From Pythium myriotylum (Eukaryota > Oomycota > Peronosporomycetes > Pythiales > Pythiaceae), in assembly GCA_023091665.1 (NCBI GenBank), contig JALJCQ010000015.1, positions 2,604,001-2,668,000 of the forward strand: a stretch of DNA of 64,000 nt. Direction: 5' to 3'. Positions within the stretch are counted from its first letter, which is position 1, and every line of letters begins with the position of its first letter. Both the position numbers and the translations under genes were made by a program. The notes beneath the pieces are model-generated. The model was not told where the DNA came from, did not search any database, and saw only the letters and a program-made list of their open reading frames with translations. This document shows, piece by piece, positions 1 through 12,077 of the stretch.

Positions 1-2028
1 TCGTAGGCTTGGTCAACGTGATCATGAACTTCTCGATGGTCGCGTTCAGCTCCGCCGGATCGAGGATCGCGTCATCTTTGTTGACACCAGAGCCAGCCGT
101 GTAGTTCCAGTTGGCGCTTGGAGCTGGTGTAGTTGGTGTCGGCGTCTTCTTGCTCGGCGTCGGCGTCGGTGTGGCTGACAGAGTAGGAGTCGGTGACGGG
201 ATGACCGCGGTCGTCCCGTTCAACGTGATGTTGTTGTCCTTGGCGTACTGAATGAGCGTCGCAATCGCGCTGATCGCGTCCACAGGCGCCGACTCACCAC
301 CGCTTCCGCTGGAGCCACCAGGCGCTGGCGTGGTGTCACCGTCCTCAGCAGCGAACGAGACGCCTCGGGAGACGTGGCCGCTTGCAGTCTCAGCAGGGAG
401 GTAGCACACGAGTCCCAGCGACGGACGGCACTTGCCTCGCGAGGGCGAGCACCGCCAACCCGTCGGGCACTGGGCGTTTGCAGAGCAAGTGGTGTTGCTG
501 GCACTGGCCTCGTTCGGAACGCACTTGGAGTTCTGGCACGTGGAGCCGAGAGAGCACAGGTTCTTCGAGTTATCACAGCTCGCACCGAAGGACTGGCAGT
601 TGACGTCCTCCGCTAGGACTCGGTGGACACTTTCATAAGAAGCTTCCTCCTCCACGAGTTCGTCGAGTAGGTATCGCTGCGTGTTGCTGTTGGAGATGAC
701 AGCGACGGAGGTATCCGCCACGGTCTTGCAGCACTCCTTCGTGGCATAGAGACCACAGAGAAAGATCGCGAGCACTGTGTATCACAATTCGACAACGTCA
801 GACGCTACAGATAATAGTAGCAGAAAGTAGCCAAACCAGACTTACATAGAGAGACGACAAGGACGAGCAGGCGGTCCTGTTTCTTGTACGGGTGCCATCG
901 GTGAGACGTGCAAACACCGAGGAACGGGTGCGAGTTCTTCATGTAGATCCACATGTCGGTCTGCCATTTGTTTTGGAGACGGACCTGCTGCGATGCAAAG
1001 ATCTGTTGCGCCGTGTCGCGGTTGGTCGTACGGAACGTGCCGCGCGGGTCATGGGCCAGGATGACAGGCGCCGGAGGGGGCACTTGGCCTGCAACTGTCC
1101 AGCTTCGCTGCGAGCGGTTGCTCTCCGGAAGCACGAAGCTCGTGGCGCGACCGAGCGTCGGCTGCCGGTTGATAGCTGTTGTCGTCGCAGCCCGTCGTCG
1201 CTGGAAGTCTGGGCCAGGCATGTTCGGGTCGAGCGTGAGGTCGAATGGGTTCATCACGGGTCGAAGGCTGCCCAGCACAGCGTTTGCGGCCGAGTTGTTT
1301 ACGTCGCCGTTCAAGAGAGCCTCGGGATCAAGCGTCTTTCGCATGTTCATGTACGTGGATTCCGACACAGATGACGCATAAGCATTGTTCTCCATCTCAC
1401 GCTGCACAGACGACACATCCGAGGACAATCGGGCGCGTCCCGACTGCCGCGGCGCAGTCGTAGTCGCGTTTGCGTTCTTGGGTGGGTTGTACGCCGACAC
1501 GGAGGGGCCGACGCTCGCGTCCATCTCGGACGACGAGGACGCCGCGGTCGAGGTCGCGGCGTTGGTGAAGTTGCTGTTCGTATTGTCGGAGAGTTCAGTG
1601 GCGGGAAGAATCGGCGTCGAGTCGAGACTAATCTTATCGAACTCGGGCGAGCGAATGAGCGAGTCATTGAATTGGCCGGACGGCGCCGAGCCGTAGCCAC
1701 TACTCTGGGAGCTGCCGACGCTCTCTCGGTTGAGCAGCTGGCTCGCGAGCTTGGTGAAGTAGCTCGTGCGCAGCGGCTGCTGGGCCTCCGAGTTGAGCAC
1801 GGCTCCCGCGGCGTCGCTCGAGCTGCTGCCCGAGCTCTGCGCGAGGATCGAGTTGGCGCTGACGCTCACGGACGTGTCGTTGCGCGGCGGCGTGGCTCGG
1901 TCCATGGCGAACGGGAGCTCCTGCGACGCGGTCAGGTCGGCGCGGAGCCGCGCGGCGTCCTCGCTCGAGCGCGCGGCCGCGGCCGTGAGGCGCTCGGGCT
2001 CTTCGTCGTGGTGGAAGACGCGCGGCAT
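1..2028 (-). CDS. Type II membrane protein with Cys-rich, Thr/Pro-rich ectodomain (3' end outside window)
   Basis: I do not recognise a named family. Two exons are visible. Exon 846-2028 encodes a long Ser/Ala/Asn-rich, probably disordered cytoplasmic region. A 71 bp intron (775-845, GTAAGT donor, ACACAG acceptor) follows, then exon 774 down to 1, which stays open to the window edge. Splicing joins two halves of one hydrophobic stretch (LLVLVVSL from exon 1, then LLAIFLCGLY), giving a single transmembrane helix with no signal peptide, so a type II topology is inferred. Beyond it come about ten cysteines in 70 residues, NxS/T sites and a Thr/Pro-Ser linker, suggesting a glycosylated wall or surface protein. 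The first in-frame ATG is at 2028, but the frame stays open upstream to about 2215, where a TAG acceptor-like site occurs, so the true 5' exon is unresolved. Confidence 0.6.
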
Positions 2029-2215
2029 TCGCGTCGTGCCGGAGAATGACCGCTCGCGCGCATGGTCCACTCGCGCGGAACGCCCGCCGTAAAGGGCAGG
2101 GCCGTGACCGCCGGCAGTCACCAGCGGGGAGAAGAGCTCCTCATCACGGTCGACTCGCTTGAGGAAGCCAGACCAACAAGTCGGTTCTCGCGGGGGCGCC
2201 TTTACCGCCTAAGTG

Positions 2216-2848
2216 CGCAGTGGGCGGCGCGTGCGTACTTAGAGGCCGCATCTCTCCCCTCGTGATCACCAACCCCCCCCACCCCACCATGGACGCCGCC
2301 TTCCTGCCGTGCTCGCCGTGTCCACGGGGAAGGGCGAGAACGCCCACTCTTCTCAAAGAGAGTCGTCCCACATTTCGTCCGCAGAGTCACGACGGCTCTC
2401 GCCGCCTCTCCGCTGATGAGGCCCGGCGCCACCTGGGATTTTAATATAATTTCGAAAACTGGAGAGCTGCTGATTAGAATTCATGCATACATGGGTCGGT
2501 CACTGCGCCGCTGGATTCGCTGGATTCCGCCGCCCGCGAGCGCCACCTGGACGGGTGGCTGTCATGGGCGCCTTCAACGACCGCCGCGCGGCAGGTGGCA
2601 AACTGAATTGAATCCTTTTCGGGGGAATACGGGCCTCGGAGCTGCTCAGAAGCGCCGGCCAGGAAACGAGTTGGCCCGTCGCGTGCACGGCCCGCCACTT
2701 GGCAGAGAGGCTGCTGCTGCTCTGCTCGCCGGGAGCGCCGATCGTCGCGCCGCCTTCTCCCGGCGCCGCCTCTTCCCCTTCCCCGACTCGCACTCGCCAA
2801 ACCGATCGCTCGCTCGCCCCCCCCGCCTCCCCCTCTCCCCTGGCGTCC
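2216..2848. promoter_or_regulatory. Spacer between divergent genes (Cys-rich membrane protein and FYVE protein)
   Basis: GC-rich sequence with a C-run (2271-2284) and one AT-rich patch (TTTTAATATAATTT near 2440). It probably holds both 5' UTRs and promoters and perhaps an undetected first exon of the leftward gene. Long open frames here are low-complexity Arg/Pro/Ala readings of GC-rich DNA and show no domain. I see no clear Inr/FPR match. Confidence 0.35.
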
Positions 2849-5800
2849 ATGTCGGCTCGGTCGTCGCGCGCCGTCGCGGCGGCGCCGCTCGTGGTCGACG
2901 GCGAGCACCGCGCGCGCAAGTGCGGCCGCGCCTTCGCGAAAGAGATCTTCCAGGCGCCGCAGCAGTGGAAGATCATCGGCACGCACCCGAGCGACCACGT
3001 CGAGATCTTCGAGAGCGTGCCCCCGATCGGCCTCCCGCCCTCGAACGCGCGCCGCGTGCGCGCCGTGCGCAAGCTGCGCGGCGCCATCGAGGACGTCGAG
3101 CACGTGCTGCGCGCCACGCACACGTCCGAGCTCTACGCCAAGCTGCTGCCCGAGCTCTACGCCTCGGGCGGCTGCGTCGCCGACTACGGACTCGTGCGCC
3201 ACGACACGAACGAGCGCGAGCACACCAACGTGCAGTTCGCCGTCCACCACGCGTCGTTCTGGAACCAGGCGCTCCAGGACCACGAGCGCGTGCACGGGCA
3301 GGACCACCACTTGTTCCTCGAGTACACGCTCGCGACCCACCTCCAGCGCACCCAGGTCGCGATGCTCGCGGACGGCACGTCGACGACCGTGACCAAGCCC
3401 GTGCCCTCGCTGCTCTACGTGCTGCGCCCCGTGATCGTGCCCTCCTTCAGCGACCGCCACCACGACTTTGAACCGCGCCGACTCGCCAAGAACCAACTCA
3501 GTGTCACCTACATTGTGCAGCAAGAGGACAACGACAAGCTCTCGCTCGAGGTCGTGCTCGGCTGCTCTTTCAGCGAGACCGAGCAGCGCGTGAGCGTGCG
3601 CGCCAGCAACACGAGCGAGATGTGGCGGCTCGTCGTCGCGCTCACGCGCCTCCAGCCGCTCGTCGATGGCGTGCGGCTCGGGCGCGAGGAAACGCTCCGC
3701 CGCACGGCCCCAACGGTGCGCACGACCGAGCTCGCGGACCCGTTCTTGCCGCGCCGTGCGACCGAGTTGCTGCCCAAGAGCGACCGCGGCACGCGCACCC
3801 GGAAGAAGAGTCTCTTTGGCAACAGAGGCATCCGCAAGACGAGCTCGGCGGGAATGGAGGCGTCCGACTCAGAGGACGACTGGGACAGCGGTCGTAAGAC
3901 GCCGATTTCGGGTGGCTGTGCCGTGTGCCGCAAGCGGTTCCACGCCTTCCGGTGGAAGAAGCGCTGCGAGGTGTGTCTGCAAGGTGTCTGCGATCCGTGC
4001 CTCTCGACGATCACCAATCCGTCAGCTATGCGGAAGAAGAAGCGCGTCTGCGCCTCGTGTCTCTATGGTGGCACCAACAGCGGCTTCGAGCGCGTCACCG
4101 GACTTGCCAGCCACTTGGAGCGTGAAGCGGAGATGGCCGCGCGAGACGTGCTGCGTGCAAGGGCGAGAACGGATGCGCAGCCGCCTCGACGAGTGGAAGC
4201 CACTCAACAATCGATCGATAGGTCATCACGGCGGTACACCGCTCCCGAGTCACTCTCCCGTCGACGCGCGCAGACATCCGCGGCACGCCCAGCAACTCAG
4301 CAGCCTCCTCCTCCACTCCCCGTGGTCACGCCTACTCCTGTTCAGCCTCCGGCGCCACACTATCGCGCTCCTCCGATCATGCTTACGCCGCCGACACCAA
4401 AGGAAGTGGCGTCGTCATGGGCGAGTGAAGAGCAGTCGAGCTACACGAACCCGGAGAGTGAGATAGGTGACGATGCCGGCGAGCTGCCTCCCTACAAGTC
4501 CAACTCCTTCTACGACGAGACGGATCCATCAGGTATAGTCAGTGACGATGAGTTCGTCGCAGTGAACCGGTCACGGCGCGCGCAGACAATCGAAATCGGC
4601 AATGTTAGCTTCAAGAATAGCGAGAAAATGCGACGTCACAGCCGCGCAGCAGAGATGCTGCTGCCTCAGGAGAAGTCGTTCAACCTCGGTACGGGCTCGA
4701 CACGCGCTCGTGGCCGCAGCTTCTCGAACGACCACTCCGGAGTTGAGCCACTTGACTTGGGCGAGTTCCAACTTCGTCTTTCGAAGAAGAAGACCGCAGC
4801 AACGGCTGCCGCGGTGCTCACTCCTCCAAAGAGATCGACGATGCAATTCCGCCAGCTCAAGACACCTCCAATTAAGTATGAACTAGATTTTGACTGGTTA
4901 AACCCTTTCCCCAAGGCACCAGTTCCACAAGGCGCCAAGGAACGAGAACGCATTGACTACATGAGCACTCAACTCAAGCTCAACGCACACACAGCCATGG
5001 TATATTTGCGGCGAGATGCAATACTCGAAGAGCTTACTCAGACGGTTGTTGGAAGCCTTGCGACTCAGTGGGACGGCTGCAGCATCCACTTGATCGGGGA
5101 GCGCCAGGTCTTCTGCCTCGCATACAGCTACCAGGAACCTTTGCCGGTGAGCGATGATTGCATTGAAGTGGTGACGGAGGACGTCGTGGCTCGTGAAGAG
5201 AGCGCGAGCTCGTATGCCTTGTACCACCAAGCTGCGTTTTTCGTTCCAGACTTGAGCAAGGACGACCGCTTCCGCGCTCACCCACTCCACACCGATGCGC
5301 ACGTTGTCTCGTACTTGAGTTTACCCATCTATGCATCTGCTGGCAGCCGATCCGTTATCGGTACAATGGACCTATGGCGCTTGGACCCAAGCGGTGTTAG
5401 CAGCCACATCTCTCAAGACTGGTGGGCCAAGATGGAGCGTATTCTCACGAAGACCGCCGCTAGAATTGAAGAGCTTTCGCTCGCTCATGCTGGCCACACG
5501 ACGCCGTCTTTCCAGAAGACCCGCACAACCAAGTCCAGGTCCGTGGGATCATCGACCGATTCTCGAGGAAGCACTCGCAAGAGCGAGTCATTTGAGATGG
5601 ATCTGCACGACCTCGCCGAGGAGCCAGTCTCGCTGTACGGAGAGCCCAAACCTGCTCGCAAGGAAGACGTCGATACTGAGTACGAACTCAACAGCTGGAA
5701 CTCAAGCCCGGTCGAAGCCAAGTCATCTTCTTACGTTAAGCAACGGCGGCATACGGTTGCTGACCAGTTCGACATTCTCCAGAACGGTTCCTACTCAGAC

Positions 5801-5908
5801 AATCGAAGCTCGACCTCATCATCGCTGAGCCTAGAGTCGACAATTGAGTCTTTGCTGAATCAGGCCAAGCGAACGTCACAGTACGTGAGAGAACATGGCC
5901 ATGCTTAG
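2849..5908 (+). CDS. FYVE zinc-finger protein with START-like N-terminus and C-terminal GAF-like domain
   Basis: Single-exon gene of 1019 aa. The ATG at 2849 is chosen because the longer frame begins with a non-ATG codon and reads low-complexity sequence. The region up to about residue 300 resembles the START-like module that precedes FYVE fingers in many oomycete proteins. The FYVE-type finger lies at about residues 350-405, with paired cysteines (CAVC, CEVC, CDPC, CASC) and a basic RWKKRC stretch; the classical WxxD and RRHHCR elements are diverged, so PI3P binding is plausible but not certain. A long disordered Ser/Pro/Arg region follows, then a GAF-like fold at about 704-880 and a Ser-rich tail. 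The likely role is membrane-trafficking or signalling adaptor on endosomes, inferred from family only. It converges with the RCC1 gene, with 151 bp between the stops. Confidence 0.8.
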   Translation: MSARSSRAVAAAPLVVDGEHRARKCGRAFAKEIFQAPQQWKIIGTHPSDHVEIFESVPPIGLPPSNARRVRAVRKLRGAIEDVEHVLRATHTSELYAKLLPELYASGGCVADYGLVRHDTNEREHTNVQFAVHHASFWNQALQDHERVHGQDHHLFLEYTLATHLQRTQVAMLADGTSTTVTKPVPSLLYVLRPVIVPSFSDRHHDFEPRRLAKNQLSVTYIVQQEDNDKLSLEVVLGCSFSETEQRVSVRASNTSEMWRLVVALTRLQPLVDGVRLGREETLRRTAPTVRTTELADPFLPRRATELLPKSDRGTRTRKKSLFGNRGIRKTSSAGMEASDSEDDWDSGRKTPISGGCAVCRKRFHAFRWKKRCEVCLQGVCDPCLSTITNPSAMRKKKRVCASCLYGGTNSGFERVTGLASHLEREAEMAARDVLRARARTDAQPPRRVEATQQSIDRSSRRYTAPESLSRRRAQTSAARPATQQPPPPLPVVTPTPVQPPAPHYRAPPIMLTPPTPKEVASSWASEEQSSYTNPESEIGDDAGELPPYKSNSFYDETDPSGIVSDDEFVAVNRSRRAQTIEIGNVSFKNSEKMRRHSRAAEMLLPQEKSFNLGTGSTRARGRSFSNDHSGVEPLDLGEFQLRLSKKKTAATAAAVLTPPKRSTMQFRQLKTPPIKYELDFDWLNPFPKAPVPQGAKERERIDYMSTQLKLNAHTAMVYLRRDAILEELTQTVVGSLATQWDGCSIHLIGERQVFCLAYSYQEPLPVSDDCIEVVTEDVVAREESASSYALYHQAAFFVPDLSKDDRFRAHPLHTDAHVVSYLSLPIYASAGSRSVIGTMDLWRLDPSGVSSHISQDWWAKMERILTKTAARIEELSLAHAGHTTPSFQKTRTTKSRSVGSSTDSRGSTRKSESFEMDLHDLAEEPVSLYGEPKPARKEDVDTEYELNSWNSSPVEAKSSSYVKQRRHTVADQFDILQNGSYSDNRSSTSSSLSLESTIESLLNQAKRTSQYVREHGHA

Positions 5909-6059
5909 ATCAGAGTGCTTGATGTTTAGTGTGAGTGAGGATATGCGTCTCGACTGGGGAGGCGAATGACGTAATGAAATTCCATTTTACTAGAAAGACT
6001 CGTTCGCAGTCTGATATGGAACATTTCGAAGTAGCGCAGAATGAAGACGACCCAGCAAC

Positions 6060-9000
6060 TCATTGTGTGAGTTTTGTTGCATTGGTCTTCGCGAGTTTTC
6101 GCTTCATTAAGAAAAAAGAACCGAATCGAGCGAGCAAAGATCGTCGAGAAGATTTCGCCAACTCCATTGCTATGATTCCGGACTGTTGGTTAGGGGAAAT
6201 TGACCGAGCCTTGTCGTTTTGAGCCTGGTTGGCCATGGCTGCGATGGGGTCGATTGCCAACAGCTCAGCAGCTAGTCGCTTCTCTGCCTCCTCCTCTTCT
6301 TCTTCCGTTCGCATGTTCATTGCAAGCAACTTTTGGCATTTCTCTTCTAAGGTCAGAGTTCTCTTAAGCACTTCGAGTGCGTTGTGGTCTGATGAGACTC
6401 CACGCACTTCCTTCGCCTTCGCAGTAGCCTCAGCTTTGGCTCTGGCGTCTCGTGCTGCTTTCCTGCGTTCGCTGTCGCGAGTCTTATTTTGAATGAGACT
6501 TTGCCCTCCTCGCATCAAAGCTTTCTGTTGCCGGAGGAGTTCTTCCTGGCGCTGCCGTTCTTGCTCAAGCTGCTCGCGAAGTCGGTCTTCGCGTTCTTTT
6601 CGCTTTCTTTCTAAGTCTTTTTGGATTTCTACGCAGAAAGCTGCATCATCCAGCAAACAAATCACGCATTTTTCTTTCGGTCGACACAGCACACATTTAG
6701 ATTTTGCGTCTTCATCCTCATCTCTTGGTTTGGCGTCCAGCTCCTCCCTCACGAACGGATGAAAAGTTTCCATTTGTTCGAGTATCCAAAGAGCATTGCG
6801 ATCAGCACGAATAGCTCGCTGGAAACGCTCTCGAACCGTGTCCTTCGAACTGAGCGCGCGACAGATCGCCACTGTCATACCTTCCGCACAGACCACGTCG
6901 CTCACTTTTGGTCCATTGTACTCATCAGCGCGTGACCCATTCACGGAAACATTCACAAGACTCAACATCCCGAAAACATTCTCCATTTGTACCCGGACAA
7001 ACTGCCCCCATGTGTCCACGGGTGGGTTCCAAGCCCATTGAACATCACCTTCTCTCTCAAGAGTGAATGAAGAGAAAACACTGTGACCCTTTGCTTTCGC
7101 TAGCGAGTATTTACCACGCTCCTCCCGATCAAACGGGACCTCGCTGATAAGAGCGACGTACTTCATATCTCCAGACACCGTGGACCTTGACGAGCGCTGC
7201 GTGCGACGTGTTGAAGAAGATGAACTAGGACGTTTTGTCGATTGCGCTGAAGAATCAGATCTCTCGGTCGACCGCGAAACCCCAGTCAATGAGGTTGACG
7301 TACGTTTGAAGACAACAACAATTTGTTCGATGCGGCACATTGTGCTCAACTGGACTTGCCAAAAAGGGCACATCTCTTGCTGTGTTTGCGAAAAAGCCTT
7401 GGACGATAGGTCAGCAGTCGTGGCGAGTCGTTCAAGAGCCAGCTCTGCTGTACACGAAGCGTTTTGGCTGCTTTGATATGCGCGGACTCCTTTCTCGAGG
7501 CAAAGGTTGCGTGGATACTGATAAAGGCAGCTGATACGAGTCGGAATTTTTATCTGTGGCTCTACGATAGGATGCCCAGTGCATCCGCCCACGTTGTTTC
7601 CCCACGTCAGTAATTCTCCGTCGCTTGTTACCAGGCCGGTGTGCGCATTGCCACAACTCACACGAGTTATTACTGTGGAAGAATTGTCGTCGCTAGTGTT
7701 ATCTGCGTCGTCGATTCGCGGTATTCGTAAGTGCGAAAAGGTCGGTGTGAATCGACCTAGGGCGTGACTGCTGCCGGCCACGTAAACGCGACCCCCTACC
7801 ACTCTCCCATCTTGTCTGCTCGTCGAAGCCACAGTGATAACCACCGTATGGGCCGTCCCACAGCTCACTTCAACACAGCTCTCGCTAGACAGGGTAGTAA
7901 CTCGTGTTGGCGATTCGATCACTCCAAGATGACCACCATTGCGCGGAATGCGATCCTCACCGACATCACGCCCGTCTCCTAGACCAAGTTTTCCGCCATC
8001 GCCACTACCCCAAACAAACAATGCGCCATCAGTCGTCAATAGCGCAGAATGGGAGGGACCGCATGAAATTCTTCTGACACGGACAGATGAGGATCCGGTA
8101 AAGTGGAGAAGAATCGGAGTGAGCGTAAAGCTTTCCACGGCGGGAGGAACTGAGCCAACTCCAAGTTTACCATGAGTCCCAGACCCCCAAACATACACCT
8201 CGCCCTGGGATGTCAGAGCCAGGCTGTGGCTGTATCCACAGCAGACTTCACGGAAACGAAGACTCTCCAGCGACGAAATGACCTGGGGAGTATGGACATC
8301 GCGATGCCATGCATCGATGTCGTCGTCCCCATCGTTGGTAAGCTCTGGGGTTGACTTCTTACCCCCATTCTTCTCTTTGCGAACCCTGCCTAGGCGGCCG
8401 AATGAACCAACGCCCCAAGCATAAAGTTTTCCGGTTTGATGTATTGCAAGTGCGTGTCGAGACCCAACTGAAACATCAATCAATGCTTGATCCCCACTGA
8501 AGAAACGTTGAGGGGCACCTCTTGAAGTCAATCCGTTGAAATGAAGAAGGGCATCGTGTGTCTTGAACCCTTCTCTAGCCTGGCGTTTGATTTTCTGTTT
8601 TGCTCGAGCAATCTGCCTCTTCATGTCGATATATTCGTTCTCGGTTTTAGTGAACTCATCGCGCTCAATGCGTACAATGTCCTCATGCAGAATGCGCAAC
8701 TCATTCCAAAGCATAGTGGTTTTCATCAATATGGCCTGTAGGCTCTTCTCACGCCGATCGTGTTTAGCACGTCTTGCTGCCTTGTCTTGCTCCTTCATAA
8801 ATGCATGAAAATTTTGCCCCAGACATTCGATTTCGAGTTCCAAGCAGTCGCCTAGTTTATCGATCAATTCCATTCGCGTCTGTTTCGCGAGATGAACACC
8901 ACGTAACTCCAGTGCTACAACGAGATCGTCGACATTCAGATCGGGCTCCACCGTTTCCAGCAGAACTTGATACGACTGGCGCGGATGGGAATTAGGAGGA

Positions 9001-10682
9001 TTTGTTGGGAGCGAGGTTTCTTCTGTACTAAGGGTAGTGATATTTGTAGTGCCCGGCGAAGTTGGCGTCTTCTTTGCCATTGTGCTGTTTCGTTTGGACT
9101 TCGTAGCATTCTTAGAGACATCCGTGCTTGAAAGGTTTACTTCTGGTACATCAGCTGTAAGAAGGTCGAAGTACTGACCGAGCAAGAAAAGCTTCCTGCG
9201 CTTTTGTTCTTCAGTCGCCAACGGCCGCACTGGCTTGACGAATGTTCTTTGGTACTTTTGGCGCAGGTATAGATCATCATGGTCCCTCTGGTTTTGTTCC
9301 GCCTGAGAAGGAAGTGTCTGCTTCAGCATTTCTGTTCTCGTAGTCATCAAACGCAAATCCATTGCCTCTTCTCCGATTCCGCGAAACTTATTGTTCGCAA
9401 CGTCGGGAGTTGCTGAGTCGTAGAAATATCGCCACTTCCTCACGTTTCCTCCCCAACAAAACACTTCTCCAGAATCAGCGAGTGCGAAAGCCACCGCAGG
9501 CCCGACCGCTACTCTTCGTATCCGCTTTCCCCATAAAAACGTTGGTACAAGGGAGGATTGACGTCCTGTAAAAGCTCGAGCCGCTGCTATTGAGGTGATT
9601 TTTGTTTTTGTCAACGCAAGGGGTGGGGACATTTTATCACCACGCCCATCATTACTCGGTGGAGCAACTTCATTAAACTCTGAATCTGCTCTTTCACTGC
9701 TGCTGATACCACGATCATCCTCGTCATGCACGCCCATTTCGCCCCCGCCAGCACGACTTTTCCTCGGCAAGAGGTTCATGTCGTGCTCAAGAGTTTGAGG
9801 ATTCGGGTGAACGCGCGACTTCCATAAATCTCGCACGACGTCGTAATCCATGAAGTCAACAAAGTCTGGGGTCAACGGCTCGCCATCAAGCCGCCCAAAC
9901 AGACCCCGTCCAAACATATAGACTTGTCCAGCTGCATCAATCGCTTCAGAAAGTACAAGCTTTGAGATAGCAATCGACTCGTCCACGAGCCATCGGCGAT
10001 AAGCGGCAACGCGTTCCTCGTCAAGCGTTGTCGCAGCTTCCAGAAGCATTCGCGTCTCTTGCCTCTCTTCCTCGTTCACAAGAACCTCTAGCTTTTTCGT
10101 CAGCGCAGCATGGGTCATAAAACGACTGAACTTTTCGTGACGATTCCGAAGTTCTGCTCGAACATCAACTAATCCCAACCAGACTTTTTTGAATTGATAG
10201 TAAGGCATCATCTCGATCTCGGGCTTGAAACCACGAAAAAGGAGTCAGATACGCCGTAAGTGCAATGAGAGCAAAGAAACCACTCGTACATCTTCATGGG
10301 TTGCAAAAATGCCTTCGACTTGATCCAAAGGCAGTTTGCGGCCAAGGAACTCGAGTATCTCGATGAAAGTCGCCCGATCGATCGCACCTTGTTCCTCTTT
10401 GTCGAACATCTCAAACAGATCTTTCGGTGACAAGGCCTGGCCAGGGGCAAATCCCATTGTGCGATTTGGATTCTTTGGGTCACACGTGTACAAAGCCAAA
10501 CGGAACTCCTCGAACGATATATGACCGCGACGCATCTTGTCGCATCGCTTGAAGTATGCAAGTGCCTTCGGCTCCGAGAGATAAATGCCCATATCCTTCA
10601 GGAGTACTTTGAACTCATCGAAGTCAATGCCGCCTGATCCGTCAGCGTCATACTTGTCGAAGAGCTGGTCACACGAAAACAT
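6060..10682 (-). CDS. EF-hand / RCC1-repeat protein with galactose-binding-like and coiled-coil regions
   Basis: Exon 10290-10682 and exon 6060-10211 are joined across a 78 bp intron (10212-10289, GTACGA donor, AG acceptor, phase 0), giving 1514 aa. The first exon holds a good EF-hand calcium loop (DKYDADGSGGIDFDEF) and further degenerate hands. The large exon carries many RCC1 blades with W-G-x-G repeats (for example YAWGVGSFGRLG, YVWGSGTHGKLG, FVWGSGDGGKLG). A Trp-containing segment resembling an F5/8C-type beta sandwich follows (WGQFVRVQMENVFGM), then a CxxC pair region and a Lys/Glu/Arg-rich coiled coil. RCC1 propellers usually bind small GTPases or chromatin; here calcium may regulate such an interaction (inference). 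The start at 10682 is provisional because better-looking exons lie upstream (separate entry). Confidence 0.78.
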
Positions 10683-10725
10683 CGTTAGCTACAGTTTCCG
10701 GAGTTTGAAGTCCGACAAATCTCAC

Positions 10726-11032
10726 AGCACGCGGTTCAAGTTCTTTCAATGCTGCAGGATTCACTATCGGATCTTCGTTCTGGACACCTGACTCGCCTGC
10801 ATTGAGTGTCGCGGACGCAATCGGAATGCCGTCGATGAACACAACGCCTGATCCACTCTAAAGCATGATATCGATTGGCAAAGTCAATTACCGTAGAATC
10901 AACTTACGACTGCGCTGTTTTCGGCCGATCATCATGTGATGTTAAGACAAAGACGCCCGGCCCGCACAAATGGAGCCCATGGTAGCTGTGGAGAGAACCT
11001 TGCACATGGGGAACGTACTCTTGTGCCGTTAC
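10726..11032 (-). CDS. Candidate 5' exons of the EF-hand/RCC1 gene
   Basis: Reading leftward, two open stretches (11032-10908 and 10855-10726) join in frame to the EF-hand exon if two short introns are removed: 10856-10907 (GTAAGT donor) and 10665-10725 (GTGAGA donor, CTAAC branch site, CCAG acceptor). The second splice would remove the in-frame TAG and the ATG at 10682 and fuse a protein-like segment (containing VVFIDGIPIASATLN) directly onto the first EF-hand loop in phase 0. No initiator ATG was found in this frame, so a further upstream exon would be needed. This is an inference from frame continuity and splice signals only. Confidence 0.4.
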
Positions 11033-11158
11033 TTCCCTTCACCATTCAATACCATCTATTCATAGTGTGAAGGGTGAGCATAGAACTTGGAGGCGTCATA
11101 TATTATCCACCATTTCCACCAGCCCCACGTACGGCATCGCCTCCGCAAGTCTCTCTAT

Positions 11159-12077
11159 CTACTTCTTGGCGTTGTAGGCCGCTGCTGCCTGGTTCATGGG
11201 GTTCTCCGGAGCCTTCTTCCACTGTATATGTGGACGACAAAGAGCGCAGTTAGCACTTTCCAGAGAGCACAAATGATCAGTTCAATACATACGGCCTCAA
11301 ATATGCGCTCCTTGTACTGGGAAAGCTTGAGGCCCGGATAGTCGGCCTTCATGACAGGCAGCATTGCCTCTTCGTACGCCTTGAAAGCCTGCGATACAGT
11401 GGACAATAAGCATTTCCTCCCTCATCAACTCCTCCGTTTCCACGATCACATACCGCCTTCTGGCGCTTCTCCGGGTGCTTAAGCAGCTCCTTATCGTCCA
11501 GCGACAGCACATCCAAGGCAGCGTCCAGACTGCGAGCCTCGCCTTCGACGCCGGCCACTCGGTTGCGGTTCTCGCCGTAGTTTGTGTCGAACTTGATGCC
11601 CTTGGCGCTCTCGGCCGCGAGCTTGGCCGCCGCGGCGGCCTCGGCCTCTTTCTTGGCCTGGATCATAGCCTGCGTGACCTTGCCGCTGCTGGCGGGCGCC
11701 GCCGGTGCCGGGCGCGAGCCCTTGTTGCTCTTCTTGACCGCGGGCTCGAGCGCGAGCTCCCAGGGCTTCTTCTCTTCTTTCTTGGCCTTGGCCTGCGCCT
11801 GGCGGATCGCCGACTTGTTCTCGATCTTGCTCATCGAGTGCTCCTCGAGCTCCTGGAGGCGCTTGAGCTCGGCCTTCTTGGCCTCGGCCTCGGCGCGCTT
11901 GCGCTCCTCCTCCTGGCGCTTGGACTCGCCGCGGCTGTTGGCGCCCTTGGACCACTCGGCGGCCTCCGCGGCCTCGGCCTGCGCCTGCGCCTTGGCGTTC
12001 TTGACGGCCGCGGCCGCCGCCTTCTTGGCGTTGGCCGCTTCGACCTTGGAGTTCACGGCGCCCTTCTTCGGTCCCAT
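11159..12077 (-). CDS. CCDC124: CCDC124 / Lso2-like ribosome-associated coiled-coil protein
   Basis: Three exons (11454-12077, 11293-11388, 11159-11221) separated by introns of 65 and 71 bp, both with GTATGT donors, give 260 aa. The N-terminus starts MGPKKGAVNSK and continues as a long Ala/Lys/Glu-rich helix. The C-terminal exons carry the conserved family ending: an AFKAYEEAMLPVMK segment, LKLSQYKERIFEAW, then PENPMNQA. Known family members (human CCDC124, yeast Lso2) occupy the ribosomal A-site and tRNA channel on idle ribosomes and help recovery from hibernation; function here is by homology. It is transcribed divergently from the FAM32A-like gene, with 206 bp between starts. Confidence 0.88.

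Noticed and set aside
2416..3471. 351-codon open frame overlapping the start of the FYVE gene
   Set aside because: Arg/Pro/Ala-rich reading in a different frame of a GC-rich region; the FYVE gene frame carries the domains.
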